Below are positions 55,933-64,000 of a stretch of DNA of 64,000 bases, in pieces; the first letter of the stretch is position 1, and each line of letters begins with the position of its first letter. The notes beneath the pieces are model-generated. The model was given only the letters and a program-made list of their open reading frames with translations, made no database searches and had not been told where the DNA came from. The DNA is from Sinobacterium caligoides (lineage in GTDB: Bacteria; Pseudomonadota; Gammaproteobacteria; Pseudomonadales; Sinobacteriaceae), in NCBI RefSeq assembly GCF_003752585.1, contig NZ_RKHR01000006.1, positions 1-64,000 of the forward strand, written 5' to 3'. Made by a program: the position numbers and the translations under genes.

Positions 55933-56463
55933 CTAGTGATCCGTGGTTAAATGGTCGGTCAAGAGCTGACTTTCGCGTTCGGCTACTTTGGCCAGATAGG
56001 TGCTGATGAAGACGCCGGAGAGCGCCGCCACCATGCCTGCCATGGTGGGTATAGTCGCCTTAGAGACTCCCCCCGCCATCGACTTGGCATCGCCACCGCC
56101 GCTAACGGCCATGACGTTAAACACCTCGATCATACCGGTGACGGTGCCCAACAGTCCCAATAACGGACAGAGGGCGACCAAGGTATTGATCATCGGTAGA
56201 TTCTGGTTAATAGCCAATGACACACGAGAGATCAACGCTTGACGGATGGCGTGAGCATTCCAGGACTTGCGCTCAGTGCGCCCCTCCCAGTCAGTCATTA
56301 CAGAGTCGATGTCGCGGCGCAGCGCGGTGCGGAAATACCACATCCGCTCAAACGCCAACGTCCACATGACTAGAGTCATCAGAGCAATCCACCACAGTAC
56401 AGGACCGCCCGAATCCATAAATGCCATCAATCGTGAGTATGCGTCGAGTATCGTGTAATACAT
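55933..56463 (-). CDS. exbB: ExbB/TolQ family protein (short, ExbB2-like)
   Basis: A 176-residue MotA/TolQ/ExbB protein with three membrane segments: WWIALMTLVMWTLAFERMWY, MINTLVALCPLLGLLGTVTG and AGMVAALSGVFISTYL. It forms the proton channel with ExbD. The start overlaps the ttpC stop by one base. In Vibrio the short ExbB2 is paired with TtpC, as here. Confidence 0.92.
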   Translation of the reverse strand: MYYTILDAYSRLMAFMDSGGPVLWWIALMTLVMWTLAFERMWYFRTALRRDIDSVMTDWEGRTERKSWNAHAIRQALISRVSLAINQNLPMINTLVALCPLLGLLGTVTGMIEVFNVMAVSGGGDAKSMAGGVSKATIPTMAGMVAALSGVFISTYLAKVAERESQLLTDHLTTDH

Positions 56464-57848
56464 TACCCTTTCCTCAATTCAGCCTCGGTATGCTCGGCAA
56501 TGATGCCGGCTGTCTGCTCTTCCAATATATGGATGATACGCTTAGAGCGGCTGGAAACGACGGTGTGCAGCAAGACCGTAGGAATAGCCACGACCAGACC
56601 GAGTACGGTAGTGATCAAGGCGCTAGAGATGCCGCCGGCCATTGCCTTAGGGTCACCCGCACCGAAGATGGTAATCGCCTGGAAGGTCAAAATCATACCG
56701 GTCACGGTACCCAACAAACCCATCAGCGGAGCAACGGCGGCGATGATTTTCAACGCGCCCTGGTAGTTCTCCAGCGATGGTATCTCTTTCAAGACCGCCT
56801 CGTGCAGTTTCAACTCGAGAGTTTCGGTGTCCATATTCGGATTAGACTTACTCACGGCAAGCACGCGACCCAGAGGGTTGTTCTCTTTCGCTTCGCTAGA
56901 CTTCAGCTGCGCGTTCACCTTGCCACTCACACCGACCAGTACAATCAAGCGCCAGATAGCGAGGATGAAGGCGACCACACCCAAGGCAGAGATGGCGTAA
57001 CCAACGTAACCACCCTGGTGCCAGCGCTCTTCGATAGAAGGGCTGTTAATCAGCGCCGCCAAGAACGAACCACCGGTTGGGCCCGTTGGGTCGACACCGA
57101 AGGCACTCAAGCCAGAGGTCGATGTTGCCGCCTTAGCGGCCTGAGAGCGAATCGCACTGGCAGGCTGACGAGGCAGTTCTTCCAGGCTTCCGTTGGCGTA
57201 TTTGAGGTATTTACCGTCTTCACTAACCACGTTGAAGGTACCGACGCGAACGACAGTCTCATCCACAGCGTCGCCGTTGGGCAACTTAACCGTTGTGTCA
57301 AACTTCGCCACACGACCTGATTCGACCATCTCACGCTGTAGCTCGAACCACAGCTTCTCGATTTCGGCGATAGTCGGCAGCTCATCAGAGCCACTCATCT
57401 TAGCCACTAGGCCGTCGAGGAACTCTGCACGGTCGGGGTATTGAATCGAGGTCAGCGAGACTTCGAAGTTTGAGCGAGCATCACCAGCAGCAGAGGTTAG
57501 GTGACCGAATAGCTCGTTCAACGTACCCTTGCGCTCGTTATAGGTTTTTTCCGCTTCGGCAACACGCTGCTCGTTCTCTTCGAACTGCTTCTCACGCTGC
57601 TGTGAAACACCCTCGAGGCGAGCTAGTTCAGCCTTCATTTCGGCGAGTAGACGCTCTTGGTTTTGCTTCTCTTTAGAGAAACGTGCCTCGCGCGCCTTGT
57701 TTTCTTTGGCTTCGGCATAGCGCCCGGACTCGACCTTCTTCAACAGCTGATCGAGGGTAAGGTCGGCGGCAAGAGAGCCCGCAGACCCTAGAAGCATGGC
57801 GCTACCGACAACGGCAGCAATGGTTTTCTTTATAGTATTCAATTTCAT
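56463..57848 (-). CDS. ttpC: Long TolQ-family protein TtpC
   Basis: A 461-residue MotA/TolQ/ExbB protein with a large N-terminal extension. It has a signal peptide (about residues 1-28), a periplasmic coiled-coil region (about 30-110, KENKAREARFSKEKQNQERL) and a domain to ~260, then membrane segments ALGVVAFILAIWRLIVLV, IIAAVAPLMGLLGTVTGMIL and TTVLGLVVAIPTVLLHTVV. This length and layout match Vibrio TtpC, an extra subunit needed for TonB2 but not TonB1. It follows DUF3450 by one base. Confidence 0.9.
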   Translation of the reverse strand: MKLNTIKKTIAAVVGSAMLLGSAGSLAADLTLDQLLKKVESGRYAEAKENKAREARFSKEKQNQERLLAEMKAELARLEGVSQQREKQFEENEQRVAEAEKTYNERKGTLNELFGHLTSAAGDARSNFEVSLTSIQYPDRAEFLDGLVAKMSGSDELPTIAEIEKLWFELQREMVESGRVAKFDTTVKLPNGDAVDETVVRVGTFNVVSEDGKYLKYANGSLEELPRQPASAIRSQAAKAATSTSGLSAFGVDPTGPTGGSFLAALINSPSIEERWHQGGYVGYAISALGVVAFILAIWRLIVLVGVSGKVNAQLKSSEAKENNPLGRVLAVSKSNPNMDTETLELKLHEAVLKEIPSLENYQGALKIIAAVAPLMGLLGTVTGMILTFQAITIFGAGDPKAMAGGISSALITTVLGLVVAIPTVLLHTVVSSRSKRIIHILEEQTAGIIAEHTEAELRKG

Positions 57849-57849
57849 C

Positions 57850-58632
57850 TTACTTCACAGCCTCCGGAGCAGCTACAGGCACAGTCATGATATCGATAGA
57901 GGCTTGCTTCTTAGCGATGCGTAGACCCTGACGGATGGCATTCTTGTATTGTCCGTTATCCAACTGCACCCACTGGCGCGCTTGTTGATCCCAGGCACCG
58001 GACACTTCACCATCGGTAGTCTGGTAGAGCAGGCCGATACGGCCGATACGTAACACCTCAACATCACGCTCTTTGTCGCCGACGGTAATGGTGTCATTGT
58101 AGCTCTCGATCTTGCGACCGTATTCGTTCTCAATTTTGTAGGCTTCCAGCACCTGACGGAATTTCTCAGCGTCAGTCTGGCTAGAGAGGTCAAGATTCTT
58201 ACGTAGGAAGGCGATACGTTGCTGACGCTCTTCCTGTAGGAAAGGCACATCGAGGGCGATGAATTCATCGAGCGCACCAATCATGCGGTCGACCAACGGC
58301 AGGATCTGACGTTTCACCTCAGTGACCTGCTCGATGGAACCTTCGATGCTGGTAATACGCTGATTCTGATTGTCGATCTGACGATCTAGGCGGGCAATAT
58401 ATACCTTCAGGCCTTCAACCTGCTTGAGCACATCTTTGTATTCTTGTAGGCGGTCCCGAGTCTGATCGGAGAGCTTATCGATCTTAACCTGAGATTTTTG
58501 TGCAGCCACGGTTTTGGCCTGACCCACCTGGAAGACTTTATCCAGGTTATCTGCACCGGCAGCCTGAGCTACCAACGCGCCGGCTGCTACAGAGGTAGCA
58601 AGCGCTATCGTTTTTACTCGATGCATCTTCAT
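57850..58632 (-). CDS. DUF3450 protein, first gene of the TonB2 operon
   Basis: A 260-residue secreted protein: signal peptide ending QAAGA (about residues 1-26), then a long coiled coil (about 35-115, DKLSDQTRDRLQEYKDVLKQ) and a C-terminal domain with LRIGRIGLLYQTTDGE. DUF3450 genes precede ttpC in Vibrio TonB2 operons (remembered VC1548). The role is unknown, probably a periplasmic partner of TtpC. AAGGA precedes the ATG. Confidence 0.9.
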   Translation of the reverse strand: MKMHRVKTIALATSVAAGALVAQAAGADNLDKVFQVGQAKTVAAQKSQVKIDKLSDQTRDRLQEYKDVLKQVEGLKVYIARLDRQIDNQNQRITSIEGSIEQVTEVKRQILPLVDRMIGALDEFIALDVPFLQEERQQRIAFLRKNLDLSSQTDAEKFRQVLEAYKIENEYGRKIESYNDTITVGDKERDVEVLRIGRIGLLYQTTDGEVSGAWDQQARQWVQLDNGQYKNAIRQGLRIAKKQASIDIMTVPVAAPEAVK

Positions 58633-58727
58633 GAGAGTTATTTCCTTGGATTATCACTCGGAACTTATTATTAACAAACGGAGCTGCAGGGTCTTATAAC
58701 TACAGGCCGATCTTTTCTATGTGTCGC

Positions 58728-58757
58728 ATTCTAATAAGTATAAGCCCTATTAGGCAA
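58728..58757 (-). promoter_or_regulatory. Candidate promoter of the TonB2 operon
   Basis: On the minus strand -35 TTGCCT (58752-58757) is followed after 18 bp by -10 TAGAAT (58728-58733). It lies about 95 bp upstream of the DUF3450 start. The -35 differs from TTGACA at two positions. Confidence 0.45.
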
Positions 58758-58781
58758 TGAACTTCGCGAAAGGCCCAGAAA

Positions 58782-58865
58782 CAGGGTAGCAAGGTAACAG
58801 GGTGCTCTATAAAGGGGCGTAGCAGCGGGAACATGGGTAGCATTCGCCCGAAAACAGGTAACAGG
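58782..58865. repeat. Cluster of short direct repeats upstream of the TonB2 promoter
   Basis: AGGTAACAGG occurs exactly at 58792-58801 and 58856-58865 (64 bp apart), and CAGGGTAGC / ATGGGTAGC occur at about 58782 and 58833. It may be an operator array or a chance cluster. Confidence 0.5.
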
Positions 58866-58930
58866 CGAGGTAATATAACAAGCTAATTAAGTGGCAACAC
58901 AGCGTGCCATATAGGTATTCCCACCTACCA

Positions 58931-58954
58931 AATGGTTAATGATTATTAACCATT
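58931..58954. promoter_or_regulatory. Palindrome, possible Fur site
   Basis: Perfect 10-bp arms AATGGTTAAT / ATTAACCATT with spacer GATT. The centre GTTAATGATTATTAACCAT matches the 19-bp Fur consensus at about 11 positions by hand alignment, a borderline score. It is ~200 bp upstream of the candidate TonB2 promoter, rather far for simple repression. Confidence 0.4.
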
Positions 58955-58960
58955 GCTAGG

Positions 58961-58986
58961 GCTAGATTACGCCCCTGTAATCTAGC
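58961..58986. other. Inverted repeat at the folA stop
   Basis: Perfect 10-bp arms GCTAGATTAC / GTAATCTAGC, loop GCCCCT. It overlaps the folA stop codon and has no T run. It may be a processing or stability hairpin rather than a canonical terminator. Confidence 0.6.
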
Positions 58987-59491
58987 GACGGCGAGTATAA
59001 ACACAGAAGCTGTAAGCATAGGGATTGTTGTCGTCCGCCTCGTGGTGCGTCACCTCACCCTCTGACCACTGCTGCCAGTCGATCGGCGGAAAGAAAGCGT
59101 CACCTTCAATGACATCGCTGTGCACCTTGGTGAGGTACAGGCAATCAGCCTGCGCCAGTGACTCTCGATACAGCTGAGCACCACCGATCAACATCAGCTC
59201 ATCACTGCCATCAATCACCGCAATACTCTCAGCCAGCGTCAACGCAGCGAACAAGCTATCGACCACCCTGATACCTTCGGCAGAGAAGTCGGGGTTACGG
59301 CTGACCACGATATTAGTCCGCCCCGGCAGCGCCTTACCTATCGATTCGAAGGTCTTACGCCCCATAACGATGGGCTTACCCATGGTGACCGAACGAAAAT
59401 ATTTCAAATCGTTAGGCAGGTGCCACGGCAACTTGTTATTACGACCAATGACACCATTGTCGGCCATGGCAACGATCAGAGAGAGCTTCAT
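58982..59491 (-). CDS. folA: Dihydrofolate reductase
   Basis: Reduces dihydrofolate with NADPH. The catalytic Asp28 lies in LPWHLPNDLKYF, with NADPH-site GRKTFESIG and LMLIGGAQLY. The length of 169 is near E. coli (159). GAGG precedes the ATG. It lies 34 bp downstream of thyA, whose product dihydrofolate it recycles. An inverted repeat covers the stop. Confidence 0.96.
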   Translation of the reverse strand: MKLSLIVAMADNGVIGRNNKLPWHLPNDLKYFRSVTMGKPIVMGRKTFESIGKALPGRTNIVVSRNPDFSAEGIRVVDSLFAALTLAESIAVIDGSDELMLIGGAQLYRESLAQADCLYLTKVHSDVIEGDAFFPPIDWQQWSEGEVTHHEADDNNPYAYSFCVYTRRR

Positions 59492-59525
59492 CGTTATTCC
59501 TCAGGGAATATAGTTAGCAAATAAT

Positions 59526-60320
59526 TTAAACAGCCACTTTACCGGCGATATGTGGCTGAGCCTCGTAGCCTTGCAGCTCGAAATCATCATAGGTGAAAGC
59601 AAAGATATCCTTCACCGCCGAGTTCAGCTTCATCGTCGGCAACACACCTGGCGCTCGCTGCAGCTGCAAATCGACCTGTTCCAAATGATTCGCGTAGAGA
59701 TGGGCGTCACCGAAGGTGTGCACGAAATCACCAACTTCGAGATCGCATACCTGCGCCATCATCATGGTAAATAGTGCGTAAGAGGCAATATTGAAAGGCA
59801 CCCCTAGGAAGATATCAGCACTGCGCTGATACAGCTGACAAGACAACTTGCCATCGGCAACATAAAACTGAAACAGGCTATGGCAAGGCGGCAGCGCCAT
59901 GTTATCCACCTCAGCCACGTTCCAGGCGCTGACAATATGTCGACGCGAGTCGGGGTTCGTCTTGATCTGCTCTACCAGCTTGCTAATCTGATCGATACTG
60001 CCGCCGTCAGGCGTCGGCCAGCTGCGCCATTGATGGCCATAAACCGGCCCCAACTCACCCTGCTCATCGGCCCACTCATCCCAGATCCTGACACCGTTGT
60101 CCTGCAGATACTTGATATTGGTGTCACCGCTGATGAACCACAACAGCTCATGAATAATCGAGCGTAAATGCAGCTTCTTGGTGGTCAACACCGGGAAGCC
60201 CTCTGCCAAATTGAAGCGCATCTGATAGCCGAAGACACTGCGCGTTCCCGTACCGGTACGGTCAGACTTATCGGTGCCGTTATCGCGCACATGGCGCATC
60301 AGATCTAAATATTGCTGCAT
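59526..60320 (-). CDS. thyA: Thymidylate synthase
   Basis: Makes dTMP from dUMP and methylene-tetrahydrofolate. It is 264 residues, identical in length to E. coli, with nucleophile C146 in [15 protein letters not shown], phosphate-binding SDRTGTGT and [18 protein letters not shown]. It is followed by folA and lies 75 bp after lgt. Confidence 0.97.
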   Translation of the reverse strand: MQQYLDLMRHVRDNGTDKSDRTGTGTRSVFGYQMRFNLAEGFPVLTTKKLHLRSIIHELLWFISGDTNIKYLQDNGVRIWDEWADEQGELGPVYGHQWRSWPTPDGGSIDQISKLVEQIKTNPDSRRHIVSAWNVAEVDNMALPPCHSLFQFYVADGKLSCQLYQRSADIFLGVPFNIASYALFTMMMAQVCDLEVGDFVHTFGDAHLYANHLEQVDLQLQRAPGVLPTMKLNSAVKDIFAFTYDDFELQGYEAQPHIAGKVAV

Positions 60321-60395
60321 GGTGACTTCCTACATTTCGCGCCACTTCGGCGCGGACTACAAGTAACGGTATTGGCTAAAGATAGCCGAAGATCA

Positions 60396-61208
60396 TTATA
60401 ACGGTTTGGGGCTGAGCTGATCACGATTATTCCGGTAGGCGTAAACCAGCAGCCCCAGACCGATGAAGACCATCGGCAACGACAACTCCTGCCCCCGACT
60501 CATCCAACCAAATGCCTCCAAACCGATCTGCACATCAGGCTGACGGAAGAACTCCACGAAGAAGCGGAAGCAGCCATAGAGCAACATAAACAGGCCGGAG
60601 ACAGCCAGCTTCGGCCGGGGCTTAGAGGAGAACCAATAGAGAATCACAAACATTGCCAGGCCTTCTAACCCCGCCTGATAGAGCTGTGAGGGATGACGCG
60701 CTAGCTGCTCTGGGTCGTTGGGGAAAATCATTGCCCAGGACACATCAGTCGGCCGCCCCCACAACTCTTGACCGATGAAGTTGCCAATCCGCCCTAGGCC
60801 GAGCCCAATAGGAACGATAGGCGCGATAAAGTCGAGTAGCTCGAAAGGCTTCACATTGACTTTCCTCGCGAAGAGCCACATCGCCACGATAACGCCGATG
60901 AGACCACCGTGGAAGGCCATCCCCCCTTCCCAAACACGAAATAGCCACAGCGGATCTTGCAAGAAACGATCAAAGCCGTAGAAGAAGACATAGCCCAGGC
61001 GACCACCTAGAACGATACCCATCGCGCAGTAAAAAATGAGATCATCTACCTGCTCTCGCTCGCTTAAAACATAACGCCCACTCACCGCACGACGCGTCGC
61101 CAACCACCAGCCTCCGGCCAAACCAAACAGGTACATTAAACCGTACCAGTGGATTTCTAGGGGACCGATAGCGACGGCAACGGGGTCAATCTGAGGGTAT
61201 TGCAACAT
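60396..61208 (-). CDS. lgt: Prolipoprotein diacylglyceryl transferase
   Basis: Adds diacylglycerol to the lipobox Cys of prolipoproteins at the inner membrane. It is 270 residues with about seven membrane segments, key residues H100 in [11 protein letters not shown], and R140 and N143 in the signature [15 protein letters not shown]. The signature usually reads FINGE; here it is FIGQE, with the essential Arg and first Asn retained. ATG 61208 has GAG at 6 bases. Confidence 0.95.
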   Translation of the reverse strand: MLQYPQIDPVAVAIGPLEIHWYGLMYLFGLAGGWWLATRRAVSGRYVLSEREQVDDLIFYCAMGIVLGGRLGYVFFYGFDRFLQDPLWLFRVWEGGMAFHGGLIGVIVAMWLFARKVNVKPFELLDFIAPIVPIGLGLGRIGNFIGQELWGRPTDVSWAMIFPNDPEQLARHPSQLYQAGLEGLAMFVILYWFSSKPRPKLAVSGLFMLLYGCFRFFVEFFRQPDVQIGLEAFGWMSRGQELSLPMVFIGLGLLVYAYRNNRDQLSPKPL

Positions 61209-61247
61209 ACTCAACTCACTAGATTAAGAAAACAAACCAATCAATGG

Positions 61248-62039
61248 CTATAGATTACGAATGATGAATTGTAAGCCGATCAACAGCAAAAATAGCGCGA
61301 ACACTTTCTTCAGTTTTTCCGGCGGTAGCTTATGCGCCAATAACGCGCCGTATTTCGCGAAGATGGTGCTGGTCAGGATAATACCAACAAAGGCCGGCCA
61401 ATAGACATAGCCACTCGACCACGCAGGCAGATCGGGGTTCGCCCAGCCCTGCTGTATGCTGCCGGCGGCACCGGCAATAGCAATCGGCAAACCACAGGCA
61501 CTCGATGTCGCCACCGCACGTTGCATCTGCACATTACACCAACTATAAAACGGTACCGACAACGAGCCGCCACCAATGCCGAAGATCGCCGACACCCAGC
61601 CGATCAAACCGCCCGCGACAAATAAGCCTGGCGCAGCGGGCAACTGGCGAGCCGGCCTAGGCCGCAGCGACAGGCTCATCTGTAGCGCCACAAAAACAGC
61701 AAAGCAGCCTATCGCCAGCTGCAAAAAACGCCCAGACAGCAGTTCCGCCGTTGCCGCACCAAGCCAGGCACCAAGTAAGATACCTGGCGCCATCCGCCAA
61801 AACACCGGCCAATCGACAGCCCCCTTAGCGTGATGGGTACGTACCGAACTCATCGAAGTGATAATAATCGTCGCCAGAGAAGTACCGATCGCCAGGTGCG
61901 TCAGCACGTCTGCCGGCATCCCCTGTAGCGAGAAAGCCAGCACCAGTACCGGCACGATAATCAGGCCGCCACCGACGCCGAACAGTCCGGCGACGAGGCC
62001 CGCCACCGCGCCAATCAAAAGATATACCAGTATTACCAT
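61248..62039 (-). CDS. TauE/SafE-family membrane permease
   Basis: A 263-residue permease of the sulfite exporter TauE/SafE family (DUF81) with two GxGGG elements: AGLFGVGGGLIIVPVLVL and AIFGIGGGSLSVPFY. About eight membrane helices are seen. The substrate is unknown; sulfonates or sulfite are typical. It sits between lgt and ptsP, an order remembered from Pseudomonas. ATG 62039. Confidence 0.88.
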   Translation of the reverse strand: MVILVYLLIGAVAGLVAGLFGVGGGLIIVPVLVLAFSLQGMPADVLTHLAIGTSLATIIITSMSSVRTHHAKGAVDWPVFWRMAPGILLGAWLGAATAELLSGRFLQLAIGCFAVFVALQMSLSLRPRPARQLPAAPGLFVAGGLIGWVSAIFGIGGGSLSVPFYSWCNVQMQRAVATSSACGLPIAIAGAAGSIQQGWANPDLPAWSSGYVYWPAFVGIILTSTIFAKYGALLAHKLPPEKLKKVFALFLLLIGLQFIIRNL

Positions 62040-62139
62040 AACCAACGGCCCTAAAATTTGCTGCCCATGATATACCAGATTGATCGCACTCGAGAGGTTA
62101 AATCATCATTGCCTGGCGCTAACAGCGCACAATAGTCGC

Positions 62140-64000
62140 TCACAACACATCCTGTTTGGCGTCGGTATTCGGTCGCAGCAAACGACTAACGCCCATCAAC
62201 TGCAGCGCCCGATCGAGACAGGCCTCCGTCTCCTGCGAGGTCTCCATCTGCTGTACTTCTGCCAATAGTTGCTGCGCCTGATCAAGACGCATAGAGCGCA
62301 GCACAGACTTCACCCGCAGTAGGTTGCTTGAGCTCATCGATAACACGTTGTAGCCCATGGCAATCAACAACACTGCCGCGGCAGGATCACCGGCCATCTC
62401 ACCACAGATCGACACAGGCTTACCGGCCTTGTTAGCCGCCTTTGCGACAATAGCCAAGGCCTGCAGCACTGCTGGGTGATAGGCATTATAAACCGACGAT
62501 ACGCGGGCATTGTTCCTATCGACGGCCAACAAATACTGAGTCAGGTCATTAGAGCCTACCGACAAGAAGTCGACTCGCTTCGCCAACGCATCAACCTGAT
62601 AGACCGCCGCCGGCACCTCGATCATGACGCCGATCGGTGGCATACGACACTCGACGCCCTCGTCCGACAGCTCGCGATGCGCACGACGAATCAATAACAG
62701 TGACTCATCGAGTTCACCAACACTGCTGATCATCGGCAATAGAATGCGCATGTTATTTAGACCCACACTCGCCTTCATCATCGCTCGCACCTGCGCGAGA
62801 AAGATCTCGGGGTGATCAAGGGTCACACGGATCCCCCGCCAACCCAAAAACGGGTTTTCTTCCTCAATAGGAAAATAGGGCAGCGCCTTATCACCACCAA
62901 TATCGAGTGTTCTCATCGTCACCGGCCGCCCCTTGAAGGCCTCCAGCTGGCGCCGATAAATATCTACCTGCTCACGTTCAGACGGAAAACGGTCATGCAA
63001 TAGAAAAGACACCTCGGTGCGATACAGACCGATACCCTCCGCGCCATGCTCGAGTGCACGATGAATCTCAGTCTCCAGCCCCGTGTTAACTAGGAGCGGG
63101 GTGCGATGGCCGCAGATAGTCTCGCAGGGAACATTCTTCAACACCTCCAGCCCGCGCGTCACCAACTCCTCTTCTTCGACGACCAGCTCGTAATCGCGAC
63201 GAATCTGCTCGCTAGGATTGGCCAACACCAAGCCACTATAGCCGTCGATGACCAGCTCACAGCCATCGAGCTGGGTGTGCGGCAGATCGAACACGCCCAT
63301 TACAATGGGTATGCCCAGCGCCCTCGCCATAATCGCCACGTGTGAATTGCTCGAGCCTTGCACAGAGACGAGGCCCAGCAGCTTGTCCTCCGGCACCTCG
63401 GCCAACATCGAGGCGGTCAGCTCTTCGCCGACCAAAATAGTATTACTCGGATAGCGTTGACTCGGTACATCAACGGTACGCAAATAGGACAATACGCGTC
63501 GGCCGAGATCTTTAATATCAACAGCACGCTCACGCAGATAGGGGTCATCCATCAAATCGAAGGTGCGGGCATGCTCTCGGATCGTCTTCGCCAACGCCCA
63601 CTGCGCCCACTGCCCCTGACGAATCTTTTCAATCACCTCACCACCGAGAGCGTGATCATCCAGCATGCTTAAGTAGACGTCGAAAAGTGCCAACTCTTCG
63701 GTGCGCAGCTGATTCTGTACATTGCGCTTCATCTGCTTAATATCACGACGCACCATCGCCAGCGCCTTACCGAAGGCACGCACCTCGCCCTTCACATCTT
63801 CTGTCGCGCGACGCGGAATCGACTTTAGATCTAGTTGCTTGGAGAGTACGACCGCACGGCCGATAGCGACGCCCAGCGCACCAGAGCTGCCCTTAAACGT
63901 GGTGCTGCGCATGGCGCTGTCGACGCCGTCGATGGCACCCGTTGCCTCCGCATGTGCAATCACGCCTGAAAGCTGAGCCGACATGGTGACCAGGAAGGCT
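62140..64000 (-). CDS. ptsP: PTS-Ntr enzyme I, 5' end missing at window edge
   Basis: Phosphoenolpyruvate-protein phosphotransferase of the nitrogen PTS, phosphorylating NPr (PtsO). The visible part has the end of an N-terminal GAF domain (AFLVTMSAQLSGVIAHAEA), the HPr-binding/phosphohistidine region with GSSNSHVAIMA and the PEP-binding domain with MRTLDIGGDKALPYFP and CGEMAGDP. The reading frame continues past the window edge into the GAF domain, so the ATG at 63984 is internal and the gene is partial. Full-length PtsP is ~750 residues. Confidence 0.95.
   Translation of the reverse strand, partial: AFLVTMSAQLSGVIAHAEATGAIDGVDSAMRSTTFKGSSGALGVAIGRAVVLSKQLDLKSIPRRATEDVKGEVRAFGKALAMVRRDIKQMKRNVQNQLRTEELALFDVYLSMLDDHALGGEVIEKIRQGQWAQWALAKTIREHARTFDLMDDPYLRERAVDIKDLGRRVLSYLRTVDVPSQRYPSNTILVGEELTASMLAEVPEDKLLGLVSVQGSSNSHVAIMARALGIPIVMGVFDLPHTQLDGCELVIDGYSGLVLANPSEQIRRDYELVVEEEELVTRGLEVLKNVPCETICGHRTPLLVNTGLETEIHRALEHGAEGIGLYRTEVSFLLHDRFPSEREQVDIYRRQLEAFKGRPVTMRTLDIGGDKALPYFPIEEENPFLGWRGIRVTLDHPEIFLAQVRAMMKASVGLNNMRILLPMISSVGELDESLLLIRRAHRELSDEGVECRMPPIGVMIEVPAAVYQVDALAKRVDFLSVGSNDLTQYLLAVDRNNARVSSVYNAYHPAVLQALAIVAKAANKAGKPVSICGEMAGDPAAAVLLIAMGYNVLSMSSSNLLRVKSVLRSMRLDQAQQLLAEVQQMETSQETEACLDRALQLMGVSRLLRPNTDAKQDVL

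Larger units (their letters stand above)
58633..58981. other. Non-coding region between folA and the TonB2 operon
   Basis: This is 349 bp with no gene seen. It holds a promoter candidate for the operon (58728-58757), a cluster of repeats (58782-58865) and two palindromes (58931-58954 and 58961-58986), each listed separately. An sRNA could also lie here; none is recognised. Confidence 0.6.

Noticed and set aside
56421-57320. 299-codon frame antisense to ttpC
   Set aside because: ttpC on the other strand has clear TolQ motifs; the antisense frame has none and no start context.
63984-63984. ATG as the start of ptsP
   Set aside because: The frame stays open to the window end and reads AFLVTM before it, matching the end of a GAF domain in PtsP, so it is an internal Met.

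Overview
The window is a chromosomal segment of a gammaproteobacterium, probably a marine lineage near Pseudomonadales/Cellvibrionales. Four things point there: the 5' end of a 16S rRNA gene; gene orders that, from memory, match Pseudomonas aeruginosa blocks (tyrS-M23 peptidase-anmK-erpA-argC-hemJ next to an rrn operon; parE-yqiA-cpdA-yqiB-tolC; hldE/waaL to waaF-ilvE-glnE; ilvD-folA-thyA-lgt-TauE-ptsP); a Vibrio-type TonB2/TtpC operon; and lipid A-core genes of the WaaP type. It is mostly housekeeping DNA. There are no insertion sequences, integrases, prophage genes, CRISPR arrays or tRNAs.

Layout. 1-0.7 kb: truncated 16S gene, leader with boxA, and promoter, reading leftward. 0.9-8.2 kb: tyrS, an M23 endopeptidase overlapping anmK, then a leftward set of a DsrE-like protein, erpA, a bactofilin, a membrane coiled-coil protein and argC. 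8.4-12 kb: hemJ, a divergent ThiD, hemL and an outer-membrane barrel. 12-15.6 kb: a Nudix hydrolase, a TPR lipoprotein that may activate PBP1b, and mrcB. 15.8-21.7 kb: a PfkB adenosine kinase, rlmA, parE, yqiA, cpdA and yqiB. 21.9-41.8 kb: tolC, waaA and a long lipopolysaccharide (LPS) region. That region holds an FAD oxidoreductase/aldo-keto reductase pair, two family-2 glycosyltransferases, an O-antigen ligase, hldE, two short plus-strand genes, a coupled GT4/methyltransferase/toroid cassette, a second GT4, waaP, waaG, an InaA-type kinase, waaC and waaF. 41.9-53.3 kb: ilvE, glnE, an orphan GspE-like ATPase, a Pho-boxed DUF47-pit pair, argA and ilvD. 53.5-58.6 kb: DUF3450-ttpC-exbB-exbD-tonB-TPR. 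59-64 kb: folA, thyA, lgt, a TauE-like permease, and ptsP cut by the window end.

How the genes work together. The envelope dominates. The 30-42 kb block makes the heptose precursor (hldE), adds Kdo (waaA), heptoses (waaF, waaC), glucose (waaG) and phosphate (waaP and a second kinase), then ligates polymer (waaL). Peptidoglycan is handled by mrcB with its putative lipoprotein activator, anmK, the M23 peptidase and possibly the bactofilin. The TonB2 operon energises outer-membrane uptake. The DUF47-pit pair imports phosphate and carries a good Pho box.

The least explained parts are the GT4/methyltransferase/alpha-alpha-toroid cassette, the bactofilin with its overlapping membrane coiled-coil gene, the kinase-like protein lacking the usual catalytic Asp, and the 350-base non-coding region upstream of the TonB2 operon. 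Functions are read from sequence motifs and remembered family knowledge; no database search was run.
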